A DNA stretch of 64,000 nt, from contig OY757015.1 of the NCBI GenBank assembly GCA_963580285.1, positions 130,073,688 through 130,137,687 on the forward strand, in the 5' to 3' direction. Each line of letters starts with the position of its first letter. Position 1 is the first letter of the stretch. Positions 40,808 to 52,135 of this stretch are shown one piece after another. The notes under the pieces are model-generated. The model saw nothing but the letters and a program-made list of their open reading frames with translations, was not told the origin of the DNA and did no database searches. Origin of the DNA: Lucinisca nassula. Its lineage: Eukaryota; Mollusca; Bivalvia; Lucinida; Lucinidae. The position numbers were made by a program, and so were the translations under genes.

Positions 40808-41971
40808 CGCCTGATCCGCCATGTGTGTGCTGCTTGTTTTTCTGCTTTCCATTTCAGGCTGGCTCCTGTTGATTCCGTGCAGACGACACTGCGGGCATCG
40901 GGCGTTCTCGTCAGCATGTTTTCTGAATGCTGGGGTTCGTGGGGAATCGCGGAGACCTTTTGCGGGTATCTCCGGTTTCCTCCTCGGTCAGCCTGGTTTG
41001 GAACACCGTGTTTCACCCTTTGGGATATATGACACCATAGTGACGGTGTATTAGGAGTCGATCCTGTTTTATGTGTGTTGAGTTCTTTTTATTTTAAGGT
41101 ATTTTATGTATATATATGAGATCTGCTTGCGAACATGACTGTTTACAATTATGGTTTCTGTGAATAATCAATACTATTTTTAATGTGATAGGATTCATTC
41201 GCTAGTTGGATTATGCCGTGTGCATTCTGTGACATAACATTTTCTGTGGCAATTCGTGATAATACAAGTGTATAACGATCTATATTAGCTTTGGTACTTG
41301 TTAAAATGCACGACGTTGTCGGCGATAAACATTAATAACGTTTCAGTCTTATGACGTCACAATAACGTTTCAGTTTTGTGGCGTCACAATGACTGTGTCT
41401 TAGCGATGGCTGCAGCTGACAGCGTCGTTCGTTCAAGGTGCCGAAGGTTTCGTTGAGTGTTGTAACTGTATATGAGCCGGCGCATGACGGGGCCTACAAT
41501 GAGACCGATGCGACTAGCGGAGACTCCAGTCGACCTGTGTACCAATCCACTATGATAGGGCCTTTTACTTGTGTCTCTTTGCATAAATCGTGGCCTGTGG
41601 TAGGTACATCGATCAGAGAAGACTTTGATCAAACTGCGCAAATGCGCGGGCTGATCTGAGTCTTCGCTGCTCGTTCAGGTCTTCTTCTTGGTTTTGTCAT
41701 GTGCTGGATCACATCTCTTAAAATCATCTTATAACACGGAGATGTGATGGAAGTTACTTTAGAAATAATCATTGTTATACGATCAACTGTGATTTGATCA
41801 TTCAAAATAGAAAGACTGACATTATGAGCGTCACAGTTTCTAAGTTATTACGCTCTTTGTGAATGGACTTGATTATTGCATATCTGATGAACATAATAGT
41901 TTCCTGTCTTTTTTGCTTGATTCCTTTCTATTCTCCTCTCTGTTCTTTTTATGGGCGGTTCCTGCGGATTG
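40808..41971. other. 3' non-coding part of the YR retrotransposon
   Basis: Between the hydrolase ORF and B1. Holds TGACGTCA at 41352-41359 and a nested MITE P. Frames at 40820-41054 on both strands show no motif. Confidence 0.6.
41474..41710. mobile_element. MITE P, copy 3, nested in the YR element
   Basis: Starts GAGCCGGCGCATGACGGGGC followed by CTACAATGAGACC; contains CTGATCTGAGTCTTCGCTGC; ends GTTTTGTCATGTGCTGGATC. Same family as 24299 and 26530, but more diverged. Confidence 0.75.
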
Positions 41972-42140
41972 GAGGGCTTTATGATATTGTAATTTATTCA
42001 GATTTAATCAAATATGAAATTTGAATAAAATTATTGTCTTGTAACTATGTACATAAAAACTTGACCGCCAATTATATATTTGCAATTTTATTACTTTTTC
42101 TATTTCTTTTTCTATTCCTGGTTTCCGCACGTAGATAATT
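41972..42140 (+). repeat. Split direct repeat B1
   Basis: 169 bp, identical as read to B2 (42669-42837). Its last three bases ATT are also the first three of A2. Confidence 0.92.
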
Positions 42141-42455
42141 TTGAAGTAATGCATAGCATAACTATTAATTATCCTAGTAAGGCAAATCGCCTTTTCTCTG
42201 GATCAGCTCTGTTTTGAGTTTTACTTTCGGCAGGTTCATCATAACATGAGTAGTTTACGAGTCTCATTATTGGTCAGTTTTCCGTTAAAATATTAAAGCT
42301 TTGTATTTTGATATAAGTGAACTAGTCATGTGCTCACTTCCTATTATTATTTAAATTAATAGCATTTTACCAGCGAGAGAATTTGCTCACTGGTCAGTCT
42401 TGGTTTGTACATCGGCAAGCATAGCCGAATATATCGACAGTTTGAGTCGAATTTA
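42138..42455 (+). repeat. Split direct repeat A2
   Basis: 318 bp, identical as read to A1. Followed by 213 bp unique to this end (42456-42668). Confidence 0.92.
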
Positions 42456-42668
42456 CCCACCCTCCCTCCCGAAAGATAATGTTCGCCCTTTTTCAAAAGT
42501 ATCATCTCTCATTCTCTCTCTCTGTTATTTTAATAAAAATCAACATTTGTATGGTTATTGTGATCAACTTTGAATCAATGTGAACTTATTTCTATAACTA
42601 GTTCTGCATTTTTACGTTTAGTTATATATCAATTGTCATAATATATCAATTGTCTTATTTATATAGTT

Positions 42669-42837
42669 GAGGGCTTTATGATATTGTAATTTATTCAGAT
42701 TTAATCAAATATGAAATTTGAATAAAATTATTGTCTTGTAACTATGTACATAAAAACTTGACCGCCAATTATATATTTGCAATTTTATTACTTTTTCTAT
42801 TTCTTTTTCTATTCCTGGTTTCCGCACGTAGATAATT
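42669..42837 (+). repeat. Split direct repeat B2
   Basis: Right boundary of the YR element, ending GTAGATAATT. Confidence 0.92.
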
Positions 42838-43541
42838 ATGGTTTTGAACTTGATCTTGAAATAATATTGTGCTTTTCGGCTTTTCTGTTTTTGTTTTGTT
42901 ATGAGAGAGACTTAATGATGTCCTTTCTGCGGAAAACCAGTCTGAAATCATTGAAGTTTTTAGCTCGACTTCTAGATATTTGGGTGATTTGTTAAATATT
43001 GATAATACCTATTTCGATGGTTTGATCAGTCAAATTTACCCACAAGAACTTCGGTTAAATAAAGCAAATTCTTCTGATACCGTGGCCCCGTTTTTGGATT
43101 GAAGATGGGATTGATTCTTGCAAAATGTATGATAAGCGCGATAATTTTGATTTTGAGATTGTAAGTTTTCCTTTTTTGGATGATGATGTTCCTCGTGCGC
43201 CATCCAACGCCGTTTATATTTCACAATTAATTCGATGTGCCAGAGTGTGTAGTCATATAACTGACTTCAACGCTCGTAATAAATTGTTAACTGCTAAACT
43301 TCTTAATCAGGGCTATCGGCACCATAAACTACGCAAAGACTTTTCAAAATTTTATAGACGTCATTCTGTTGTAATTTCAAAATTCAATATTGAACTTAAA
43401 TCTCTTCTGCAACAAGGTCTATTGGAACCCGAATTTTATGGTGATTTAGTATATAAATTCAGAAAAATATATAACCGCAATGACTTCAGCACCCAATTTC
43501 GTGAAATTATTCTTCGATATAAAAGATTGGGTACAACATAA
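42838..43541 (+). pseudogene. RT-element polymerase C-terminus, mutated
   Basis: Just right of the YR element. Pieces in shifting frames read ..SRYLGDLLNIDNTYFD, then RLNKANSSDTVAPFLD, then (frame from 43104) MYDKRDNFDFEIVSFPFLDD, VYISQLIRCARVCSH, GYRHHKLRKDFSKFYRRH and EPEFYGDLVYKFRKI. This resembles the thumb and C-terminal part of a widespread invertebrate non-LTR-like RT. The site equivalent to YLDDL has Gly for the first Asp, and there is a frameshift near 43098, so it is dead. The 5' part is missing. Confidence 0.78.
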
Positions 43542-44208
43542 ATGTTATACGACAGACTGCATGCATGGTAGTTAACCAAATCATGGTTGGCAGCTTTGCT
43601 TCCCTCTTTAATTGCACGCCGGTGGGTCAGGTCTCAGATTCTATGACGGTTCCAGCGTAAAGGTTTACTGAGAATTAGAGATCTAATTCAATGTAATGTT
43701 GGCTGGTGCCTGATGCTGTGTCTCTGGCCGGGCCCATCGGAGTCTTACTGTTGGTTTCCTTTTGCTCCAGTATTTCAGAGGTTTCTTGCTGTCGAGGTCT
43801 CGCTGTTGTTTCATCTCTGTGGGTGTTAGATTAATTGTGTTCACTGATGAGTTAGGACGCGTTCATGCGGATTGAACAAAGTATTTGTCTAAATCGCGAA
43901 GGAAGAAAGGGCGAGGATTGTGGCCACATAAAATCGATTTAAGCCCCCCCCCCTCCGCCCCCACCCCCTCAGTGGAATTCGTTTCACTGACCGTTCCAAT
44001 GCGGTTCTTCTGTCGCGGTTTATTTTTCTTATGGTTTGTCTTTGCTTATATTATTTTGTTTTGGATAGGCGGTTGGCCATTTTGTCGGAATGTAACTGTC
44101 CTTTTGGCTTTCCGCTATTTATGTTTCCATTAGGGTCTGTTGTTTCATTTTTGTTTTTCTTTCCCTTTGTTGTCTCTGATCGGCGCTGTGGGTTCTCACT
44201 TTCTATTT
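43542..44208 (+). repeat. 3' tail of the RT element (defines family D)
   Basis: Continuous with the RT frame: TGTTGGCTGGTGCCTGATGC, GTCTCTGGCCGGGCCC, a C-rich run at 43942-43975, CCGTTCCAATGCGGTTCTTC and TGTCGCGGTTTATTTTTCTT. The same tail occurs without the ORF at 31930, 34965, 46921, 57640 and 62655. Confidence 0.78.
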
Positions 44209-44210
44209 TA

Positions 44211-45492
44211 CGAGGGTAGGCTGAAAAGTTCTGTGCCTAACCAAGAAGCAGGCATCGAAGAGCCATGAAATTTTGTATTCATTAAATCCAAACCTCTATT
44301 ACTTGATTTGACTCATATGAGTTCAAGTTTACCTGCAATAACGTAGAAATTCTAGACATGAAAATTGATACTAGCACGTTTTTGAGAAAATGGACAAAAT
44401 CTGGCATCGTGGTGTCATCAAGTACCTCCATAAAAAGGGGTTAGCTCCTAAGGACATTCATCCCGATATGGTTGCTACATTAGGGGATGATGCTCCTTCG
44501 TATGCAACCGTGAAAAGGTGGGCAGCAAATTTTAAGATGGGCAAGGACAGCCTTGAAGATGATGACCGGTGTGGACGACCAACAACGGCAACAACTGAGG
44601 AAACCATCAGCCAAGTGCACATGGCCGTGATGGATGACAGGCGTTTAACTGAGAATCAGTTAGCTAACACTGTTGGCATCTCCCGTGAACCAGTAGAGAA
44701 CATTCTACACAGTGAATTAGGAATGTCGAAGGTTTCCGCCAGATGGGTGCCACGGCTTTTGACGCCTGACCAGACTGAACCTGTCACAAGCCAACTTGGC
44801 TATTTTTGAAGCAGACCAAGTTGGTTTTCTTGACCGTTTTGTCACTCAAGATGAGTGTTGGGTTCATCACTTTGAGCCAGAGACCAAAAGACAATCCATG
44901 CAACGGAAGCACCCTGGCTACCCCCCTCCAAAGAAGGCAAAGGTCGTCTCCTCTGCAGCGAAGGTGATGGCATCAGTGTTCTGGGATGCCAAGGGTATAA
45001 TATTCATAGATTACCTTAAAAAGGGCAGAACAATTAATGGGGAGTATCATGCAGATCTGCTAAAACAATTGCGAACAGCAATTAAGGCTAAACGACCCGG
45101 AAAATTGACAAAAGGGGTCTTGTTGCATCAGGACAATGCGCCTGCTCAGAAATCGGTTGTCGCAATGGCTGCTGTGCATGACAGTGGCTTCACACTTGTG
45201 GATCACCCTCCGTATTCACCTGATCTAGCTCCATCAGATTATTTCCTGTTTCCAAGCATGAAAAAGCACTTGGCTGGGCAGCATTATCGGTCAGACGAGG
45301 AGGTGAAAGCTGCTGTGGAGGAGTTTTTCAGGGACCAAGATGAGACCTTCTATACAACTGGGATCCAAGGACTCCAGCATCGCTGGAGAAAGTGTATGGA
45401 CAGGAAGGGAGACAATGTTGAAAAATAAGTCACTTTCACATTGACAAACCATTGGATCTTGGTCAGGCTCAGAACTTTTCAGCCTCCCCTCG
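44211..45492 (+). mobile_element. Mariner transposon, second lineage
   Basis: Ends CGAGGGTAGGCTGAAAAGTT (44211) and AACTTTTCAGCCTCCCCTCG (to 45492), inverted with one mismatch. TA flanks at 44209-44210 and 45493-45494. Inserted at the end of the RT-element tail. 1,282 bp. Confidence 0.9.
44390..45428 (+). pseudogene. Mariner transposase, one frameshift
   Basis: MDKIWHRGVIKYLHKKGLAP starts the HTH region; VSARWVPRLLTPDQT is the linker. The frame ends early at about 44807; the rest continues in another frame from about 44783: VTQDECWVHHFEPETKRQ (first Asp), LLHQDNAPAQKS (second Asp), HPPYSPDLAPSDYFLFP (third Asp), ending NVEK at 45428. A small deletion near 44780 explains the break. Otherwise well preserved. 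Confidence 0.9.
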
Positions 45493-46097
45493 TATGACGT
45501 CGCGAATTACGTAATTTATGTCAAAATGACACATTTTGACATCACTGTTATGACTTGCGATAATGTGATTTTCCAATTAAGCCTAAATATTATGTGCTAG
45601 AGCACACTAAAGCAACATATGAATTCATAAGCATTTTAATACAGTGGGTGTGCTTACAATCAGAGTTATAGCCAGGAAACTAGAAATGCACCTTTATTGC
45701 ATTTTATCAAGACAATCCCATCTAAACTGGGGTGTACATATGATACAAGTCGTTATTTTGTCTGTTAACCTTAGATACAAATTGATGTTGTTTAACACGT
45801 AGTTATGTGGACACTTAATATTTTTTTCTTATTTTTCACTTTATATTGGATGTTTATTGAAAATGATGTCACCATAACAATATGTCTACGCAACGGAAAA
45901 ATAGACATTGCCAGTGTCTAGTTCCCGTCAACACATTTGCACGTGCAAACCCGCATGAGAAATTTATGCGTACTCGAAAGTTTTGTCATTACTCGTACAT
46001 ACGTGTACATTTCCAGGGATGTAAAAAAGTTATGAAAAAGGAGTACAGAATCCAGCGAAAAACAGCAAGTTATATTACTTCTGGAAGCCCTCGTATA
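45493..46097. other. No gene recognised
   Basis: A 76-codon frame at 45882-46112 (MSTQRKNRHCQCLVPVNTFA) has no motif I recognise. Otherwise AT-rich DNA. Confidence 0.4.
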
Positions 46098-46330
46098 TCG
46101 TCTCCAATATGACCTTTACAGTGTTGATGGTGACGTTAAACCTCATCGTCTCCAAGGATTGGGACACAACGGCTTTCTTAAACCAATAAACGCCTATCAT
46201 CCTAAAATTTGGACAGAGGACTTTGTTTAACCCCAAAATACCTAGTGTTCCAAAATGGGATACGAGGATTTTTCATTTCACATATACATAGACCAGGGTA
46301 TTCCAAAAATCATAGTGGACACTAACAAAG
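46098..46330. repeat. SINE V fragment and H-type units
   Basis: CAATATGACCTTTACAGTGT plus TGATGGTGACGTTAAACCTC (46105-46145) is a SINE V end. 46155-46330 has three H-like units (GGATTGGGACACAACGG, TTTGGACAGAGGACTTTG). Confidence 0.6.
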
Positions 46331-46457
46331 CGTCTTCACTGTTTGCTTAAATACAGGGTTTTCTGTTAAACAAGCCTTACAATAGATACCGGCAAGAGTT
46401 TCATAGCTATTAAGTGCAAATACATACCTACCAAACACCCAGATGCACATGAGTGGT

Positions 46458-46722
46458 CGGGCCCCCGCCCATCGGGGCTATAGGAAATAGACTGGGCTGC
46501 ACGATGCTTCGACGCAGATCTGAAACCAACCTCACATGAGTACTGATAAACCGTTTAAAAGATCTAAGTATTCTCAAGCAAAGTGGTGAAAGTAGGACTG
46601 TCCCTGAATATAAACTCTATTTGTTTGTTTGGTCGGTAAAATTTGAGATGTCATAAGTAAAAGTCTCACAAAAACTGAAACCAACATCTCCAAAATGACC
46701 GTAAGTGTTGACGGACGAGGCT
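46458..46722 (-). repeat. SINE V, copy 4
   Basis: GCCCCCGCCCATCGGGGC, TTCGACGCAGATCTGAAACC, AAAATGACCGTAAGTGTTGA. Decayed. Confidence 0.75.
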
Positions 46723-46770
46723 TATGGCTATTAAAGGCAATTGCATACCTATAACACACAAATGCACATG

Positions 46771-46920
46771 TGTCGGTTGGCCCATTGGGGCTTGGAAAAA
46801 TAGATGGGGCTGCATGGTGCTTCCACGCAGAGCTGAAACGACCGCACACGAGTACTGATAACCCTCTAAGAAGGTCTAACCTGCCCAGGCAAAGTGGTGC
46901 GAGTCGAACCGTCACTGCAT
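46771..46920 (-). repeat. SINE V, copy 5, half
   Basis: TTGGGGCTTGGAAAAATAGA, TTCCACGCAGAGCTGAAACG, GAACCGTCACTGCAT; the remainder is replaced by the RT-element tail at 46921. Confidence 0.72.
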
Positions 46921-47576
46921 TTACAAAATAGAAGTGAAGGCAATGATCAGGAATCGATACAAATAACTGACAGCTCCAGTCAGAGAGACCAAAGGGAAAG
47001 AAACACAAACATGAAATAACACCAATAGCGGAAAGCCAAAAGGACAGCCACATTCCCACAAAGTGACCAAATGGCTATCCAAAACAAGATATATAAGAGA
47101 TACACTCACTCAAAGGCAAACCATAACAAAACTAAACCGCGACAGAAGAACCGCCTTGGAACGGTCAGTGAAACGAATTCCACTTGGGGCTTAAATCGAT
47201 TTTTACGCGGCCGCAGTCCTAGCTCTTACTTCCTTCGCGATTTAGACAAACAATTTGTTCAGCCCGCATAAAGGCCTCATCAGTGCAAAATCTCCACGAA
47301 CACAAAAATCAAACAACCACAGAGATAAACCAACGGCGAGGACTAGACAACAAGAATCCACTGAAATGCTGGAGTAAAAGAAAGCCAACAGTTAGACCCC
47401 GAAAGGCCCGACCAGAGACAGAGCATCAGGCACCAGCCAACTTTACATAAAATGAAATTCTCTCTAACACTCAATAAACCTTTACGCTGGAACCGTAATA
47501 GAATCTGAAGCCTGACCCACCGGCATGTAATTAAATAGGGAAGCAAAGCTGTCATCCGTGATTGGATTAAACCATA
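46921..47576 (-). repeat. RT-element 3' tail (family D), long copy
   Basis: Reverse orientation. Longest tail-only copy: from the region just after the RT stop (ACAGCTTTGCTTCCC in reverse at about 47540) to ATTGCCTTCACTTCTATTTT at 46925-46945. Includes ATTCGTTTCACTGACCGTTC and CCATTTGGTCACTTTGTGGG. Confidence 0.78.
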
Positions 47577-47712
47577 CTGGTTTGTTTGGGCGGTAAGGCC
47601 TGATATGTCATTTCATTTCAGTGCCGGAAAAAAGTATCACAGAACTGGAAACTACGTCTCAAATATGACATAGATAGTGTGAAAGGGACGTGAAACCTAA
47701 ATTCTAACGAAT
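47577..47712 (-). repeat. SINE V fragment
   Basis: TGTTTGGGCGGTAAGGCCTG, TGTCATTTCATTTCAGTGCC, ACTACGTCTCAAATATGACA. Only the 5' half. Confidence 0.65.
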
Positions 47713-47989
47713 AAAGCGCATATGTCGGTTAAATGAAAAAAATTATTATATAGACCTCTACGTACTTCGATAAGATTACGAAAACACGCCTTTATAATAT
47801 GAGTTTTCCAGTTTTGTGGATGGTGAGATATCTGAGGTACAAAACTCTATGATCCTGTCCACTCTGTCTCCGACTGGGCAAACCATAAGCAATATTAAAC
47901 AAACATGTAGTCCTCCATCTATCACTGCTCATGTACATGTTGGTCTATGTAATTCTGATAGCCTTCCAAAGACTTTAAGAGTCTGTATG
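47713..47989. other. No gene recognised; solo HP-A end
   Basis: ATTACGAAAACACGCCTTTA at 47775-47794 is an HP-A terminus with no element attached. Nothing else supportable. Confidence 0.5.
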
Positions 47990-48505
47990 TCTTGAGGTTT
48001 TACGTCCCCATTAACACAATTTAAGTAATTTTGGAGACATTGCTTCCACTTTTGTGGCACGTTTATCCGACATTGAGATAAAATGACATCTCAAGCTACT
48101 CTACCCGAGCAAACCAGTATGGTTAAAGCGGCGGCCGTAAACTCTCCCTGTCCTTCATCATAGTGCAATGTATAGTTTCTTATCATTTGGGGTCATTGAT
48201 TTCATTGTTGAATTTTGAAAATATTTGAGGATCACTTATGAGGTCTAATTGACCGAAACTAGCTAGCTTCTGGCCCAGAAATACTTGTACGCTCCATATT
48301 TTTCAGTTCTGTGGTGTGTACTCCTTGCTTTTAAAGGATAACCTTTTCATAGAAAATATCATATGTTGGAACCGTCCACCTCGCATCACTTGGCTCGGCA
48401 GACTCAGACCTTAGCGGTTTACCAGTACTTGTGTGCGGTCGGTTTCAGCTCTGCGTGGAAGCACCATGCACCCCAATCTATTTCTCAAAGGCCCGATTAG
48501 CGGGA
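47990..48505 (+). repeat. SINE V, copy 6, split by repeat K
   Basis: The first half 47990-48121 (TTTTACGTCCCCATTAACAC ... CAAACCAGTATGGTT) and the second half 48366-48505 (GGAACCGTCCACCTCGCATC ... GCGTGGAAGCACCATGCA) are contiguous in other copies. Confidence 0.78.
48122..48365 (+). repeat. Repeat K inserted in a SINE
   Basis: About 244 bp from AAAGCGGCGGCCGTAAACTC to GGATAACCTTTTCATAGAAA. The SINE on both sides defines its ends. Same order as 24975-25215. Confidence 0.75.
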
Positions 48506-49079
48506 GCCCCTTAATCCTTCGTGTAGAAATTACTGCAATTAGCGAAATGGTTATATGTCAGGACAGCCAATGTCTGACAAAATTTTTCCATTGCTCTGCC
48601 ATTGTGCTCTATTTAAATATTCAATGGGTCAAGCAATGCTTCACCATTTCCTACTCTTACATGTAAGGAATTCAGTAAGATAGCTGGTCCTCATTTTGAA
48701 TGACTTTGCATAGTCTGACAAAAGTATCTGTTTCTGTTTTGTCATTATGTCAAGAGAACCACAACATAATATAATATTCCAATAATATCTAGTAACAATA
48801 TAATTTAAACAAAAACCTACACCAGCAACAATGTTTGAATTCATTTAAAAACACGAACTTGATTCTTAATGTAACACATTACTTTTGACAGAAAAAAGCT
48901 ACTGTTTATGTAAACTCTATAGGCTTATCAGTGCTTTGTTTACTTTTACTACCCCCAGCCGATCAGCTGATTGCTAGTGCAAGGCAGCTGTGCTATTAAT
49001 AGAAGCCCAGAATATTGTCTATAGATTGATAGTGATGAGTAATTGACCTGATGTATCTCGTCAGCAAAACAAAGACCGT
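48506..49079. other. No gene recognised
   Basis: AT-rich, no motif. Confidence 0.45.
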
Positions 49080-49385
49080 TAGAGCTAGCACCTTGATATA
49101 TGGTATTCCTACCGTTAGATGACCTGAATAACTTTTGAATAAATTCTGAAAAATACATGAGTTATAGCCGTTTGTAAAGATAGGCAGTTTTACCTTGTCG
49201 GTAAAATATCATTAAAAATATTAGAGCAAGCGCTTTGATATCTAGTGGTAAGATTTGTAGTATTTAGTACATTACCCGACTACTTTTGGAATAAATTATA
49301 AATTCTGAAAAAAATACTTAACGAGCTATGGCCCGTTGTAAAGTTGGGCTGAAAATATCTAAAAAAAAAAACAACAACAAAAAAA
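49080..49385. repeat. Repeat J units, left block
   Basis: GAGCTAGCACCTTGATAT, CTTTTGAATAAATTCTGAAA, AGTTATAGCCGTTTGTAAAG and TTTTACCTTGTCGGTAAAAT recur at intervals of roughly 140-150 bp. Related units lie at 51660-52290 and 53190-53320, so element G inserted into this array. Confidence 0.65.
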
Positions 49386-49390
49386 ACAAC

Positions 49391-51657
49391 AAGAGGACCA
49401 AGCTAGCTTGGTCCTGTATCGCTCACCTGAGCTAACAGATTCAAAGTTTAAGGAAGTGCCAACCGTTACTGAAGGCTTTATGGGAGGACATGGTGATGAC
49501 AGTGTAAGCATTTTCTGAAAATCAAGTAGAATGTAACTCTATGATAAACAGGCTGACCTCACCGGTTTTCAAACTCATTCAAGCTTTTATTCCTGACTTG
49601 CTAAGAAGATCCGATCTAAAAACAAGAGTTTTCAAACTCCTCCAAGCTTTCTGCCTGACTTCCTTGTTTGTAAGTTTCATGAAGATCCGTTCAAAACTAA
49701 AGGGGCAGCAGTGATGACAATGTCGAAAATAGGCATTTTCAGCAATCAAAGGCACGTCACTCTATGATAAATGTGTCGCTTTGGCCGGTATTCGAACTCA
49801 CCTGAGGTTTTATTCCTAGCCACCTTACATGTAAGTTTCAGAAAGATCCGATCAGACTTGGCCAGTATTCAAACTCATCCAAGATTTTATTCCCAGCCAC
49901 CTCACATATAAGTTTCAGAAAGATCTGATCAAAACTGAAGGGGCTACAGTGATGACAAGGTCAAAATTTGGCATTTTTAGCAATCAAAGGGATGTTACTC
50001 TAAAATACATGAGCCGACTTGGCCAGTTTTCGAACTCATCCGAGGTTTCATCCCCAGCCACCTTACATATACGTTTCAGAAAAATCCGATCAAAACTGAA
50101 GGGGCTACGGTAATGACAAGGTCAAAATTCAACATTTTCAGCCATCAAAGGGACATAACTCTACGATAAATGGGCTGACTTGGCCTGTTTTCGAACTCAT
50201 CCAAGATTTTATCCCCAGCCACCTTACATATAAGTTTCAGAAAGATCCGATCAAAACTGAAGGGGCTATGGTGATTACAAGATCAAAAATCGGCATTTTC
50301 AGCAATCAAAGGGACGTAAATCTATGATAAATGAGCAAACTTGGCCTGTATTCGAACTCATCCTAGGTTTTATCTCCAGTCACCTTACATATAGGTTTCA
50401 GAAAGATTCGATCAAAACTGAAGGGGCTACAGTGATGACAAGGTAAAGAAACGACATTTTCAGCCATCAAAGGGACATAACTATATAGTAAATGGGGCAA
50501 CTTGGCCGGTTTTCGAACTCATCCGAGGTTTTATCCCCAGCCACCTTACATATAAGTTTCAGAAAGATCCGATCAAAACTGAAGGGGCTATAGTGATGAC
50601 AAGGTCAAAAATCAACATTTTCAGCAATCAAAGGGACCTAACTCTATGATAAATAGGCCACCTTTGCCAGTATGCGAACTCATCCGAGGTTTTATCCCCA
50701 GCCACCTTACATATAAGTTTCAGAAAGATCCAATCAAAACTGAAAGGGCTACGGTGATGACAAGGTCAAAAATTGGCATTTTCAGCAATCAAAGGGACGT
50801 TGCTCTGTGATAAATGGACCAACTTGGCTGGTTTTCGAACTCATCCGAGATTTTATCCCCAGCCACTTTACATATAAGTTTCAGAAAGGTTCGATCAAAA
50901 CTGAAAGGGCTACAGTGATGACAAGGTCAAAAATCAGCATTTTCAGCAATCAAAGGGACGTTACTCTAAGATAAATGGGCCGACTTGGTCGGTTTTCGAA
51001 CTCATCCGAGATTTTATCCCCAGCCACCTTACATATAAGTTTCAGAAAGATCCGATCAAAACTGAAGGGGCTACGGTGATGACAAGGTAAAAAATCGGCA
51101 TTTTCAGTAATCAAAGGGACGTAACTCTATGATAAATCGGCGGACTTGGCCGGTTTTCGAACTCATCCGAGATATTATCCCCAGCCACATTACGTATAAG
51201 TTTCAGAAAGATCTGATCAAAACTGAAGGGGCTACGGTGATGACAAGGTCGAAAATGGGCATTTTCAGCAATCAAAGGGACGTAACTCTATGATAAATGG
51301 GTCGACTTGGCGGGTTTTCGAACTCATCCGAATTTTTATCCCCAGTCACCTTACATATAAGTTTCAGAAAGATCCGATCAAAACTGTAGGCGCTACGGTG
51401 ATGACAAGCATTTTCCCATAGTAAGTTTATGGGACCTTGTGGTTGCCATAGGAACCAAAGTTTTAGAGCGATTTCAAAAAAAAGTTTATGTCATCAATGC
51501 CCCACCAGAGGCATGCTACAGATGAGAAATGATTGAGATCAGCCTGCAGGATACAGAGATATAGCTGCTCAAAAGTGTGGACGGACGACGGACGACTGAC
51601 GACGGAGGACCCACTATACTATAAGCTCCCCTGGAGCCTTCGGCCCAGGTGAGCTAA
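49391..51657. mobile_element. Mobile element G with internal 161-bp array
   Basis: The left end has the perfect palindrome GGACCAAGCTAGCTTGGTCC (49395-49414) then TATCGCTCACCTGAGCTAA. The right end has GGACGACGGACGACTGACGA then GAGCCTTCGGCCCAGGTGAG plus CTAA, an inverted match to the left CTCACCTGAG. The core is a tandem array. Layout resembles bivalve 'pearl' or Helentron-associated elements with satellite-like cores; this is a resemblance only. Inserted in repeat J. Confidence 0.7.
49800..51405. repeat. 161-bp tandem array, indel-free spacing
   Basis: The AAAACTGAAG landmark sits at 49931, 50092, 50253, 50414, 50575, 50736, 50897, 51058, 51219 and 51380: nine consecutive spacings of exactly 161 bp. 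Units contain CCCAGCCACCTTACATATAA and GCATTTTCAGCAATCAAAGG. The units at the left edge (49540-49860) are irregular. Confidence 0.92.
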
Positions 51658-51659
51658 AA

Positions 51660-52102
51660 ACATGGGCGCCAGCGCCTTGATGGTTAGTGATAAGATTGTT
51701 AGTGATGAATTGATTACATGATTTACTTTTGAATAAATTCTGAAGAATGCCTCATGAGTTATGACCCGTCATTCATTTGGGCATTTTACATTGTCATCGA
51801 AATACCTAAAAATAATGGTTAAGGTTATAGCATTGTTGTTCGGTTGTTGGATTGCTAGTGTTAAGATGATGGCCTGATTAACTTTTGAATAAATTTCGAT
51901 AAATACTTCATGGGTTATGACCCTTTGAAAATTCGGGCAGTTTTACCTTGTCAGCAAAATATCTCCAAAGCGGTTACAGTTACAGTCTTGTTGTTTGGTT
52001 GTTTGGTTGAAGACCTGATTAACCTTTGAATAAGTTTTGAAAAATACTTAATGGGCTATAGCCCTTTGTAAATTTGGCCTGTTTACCCTGTTATCAAAAT
52101 AT

Positions 52103-52135
<33 letters not shown>

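Larger units (their letters stand above)
35464..42837 (+). mobile_element. YR retrotransposon with split direct repeats (Ngaro/PAT-like)
   Basis: Order: A1 (35464-35781), gag-like, pol (RT-RNase H), tyrosine recombinase, SGNH hydrolase, B1 (41972-42140), A2 (42138-42455), B2 (42669-42837). B1 and A2 overlap by ATT; A1 starts with ATT and B2 ends with ATT, as expected if a circle carrying a B-A junction integrates through a 3-nt crossover. A1/A2 and B1/B2 read as identical, so the copy is young. No target duplication is expected for YR elements. No methyltransferase domain or inverted terminal repeat as in DIRS. A MITE P copy lies in its 3' region. Confidence 0.93.

Noticed and set aside
49395..51657. 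CRISPR-like array
   Set aside because: 161-bp units without distinct spacers in eukaryotic DNA; a satellite-type array.
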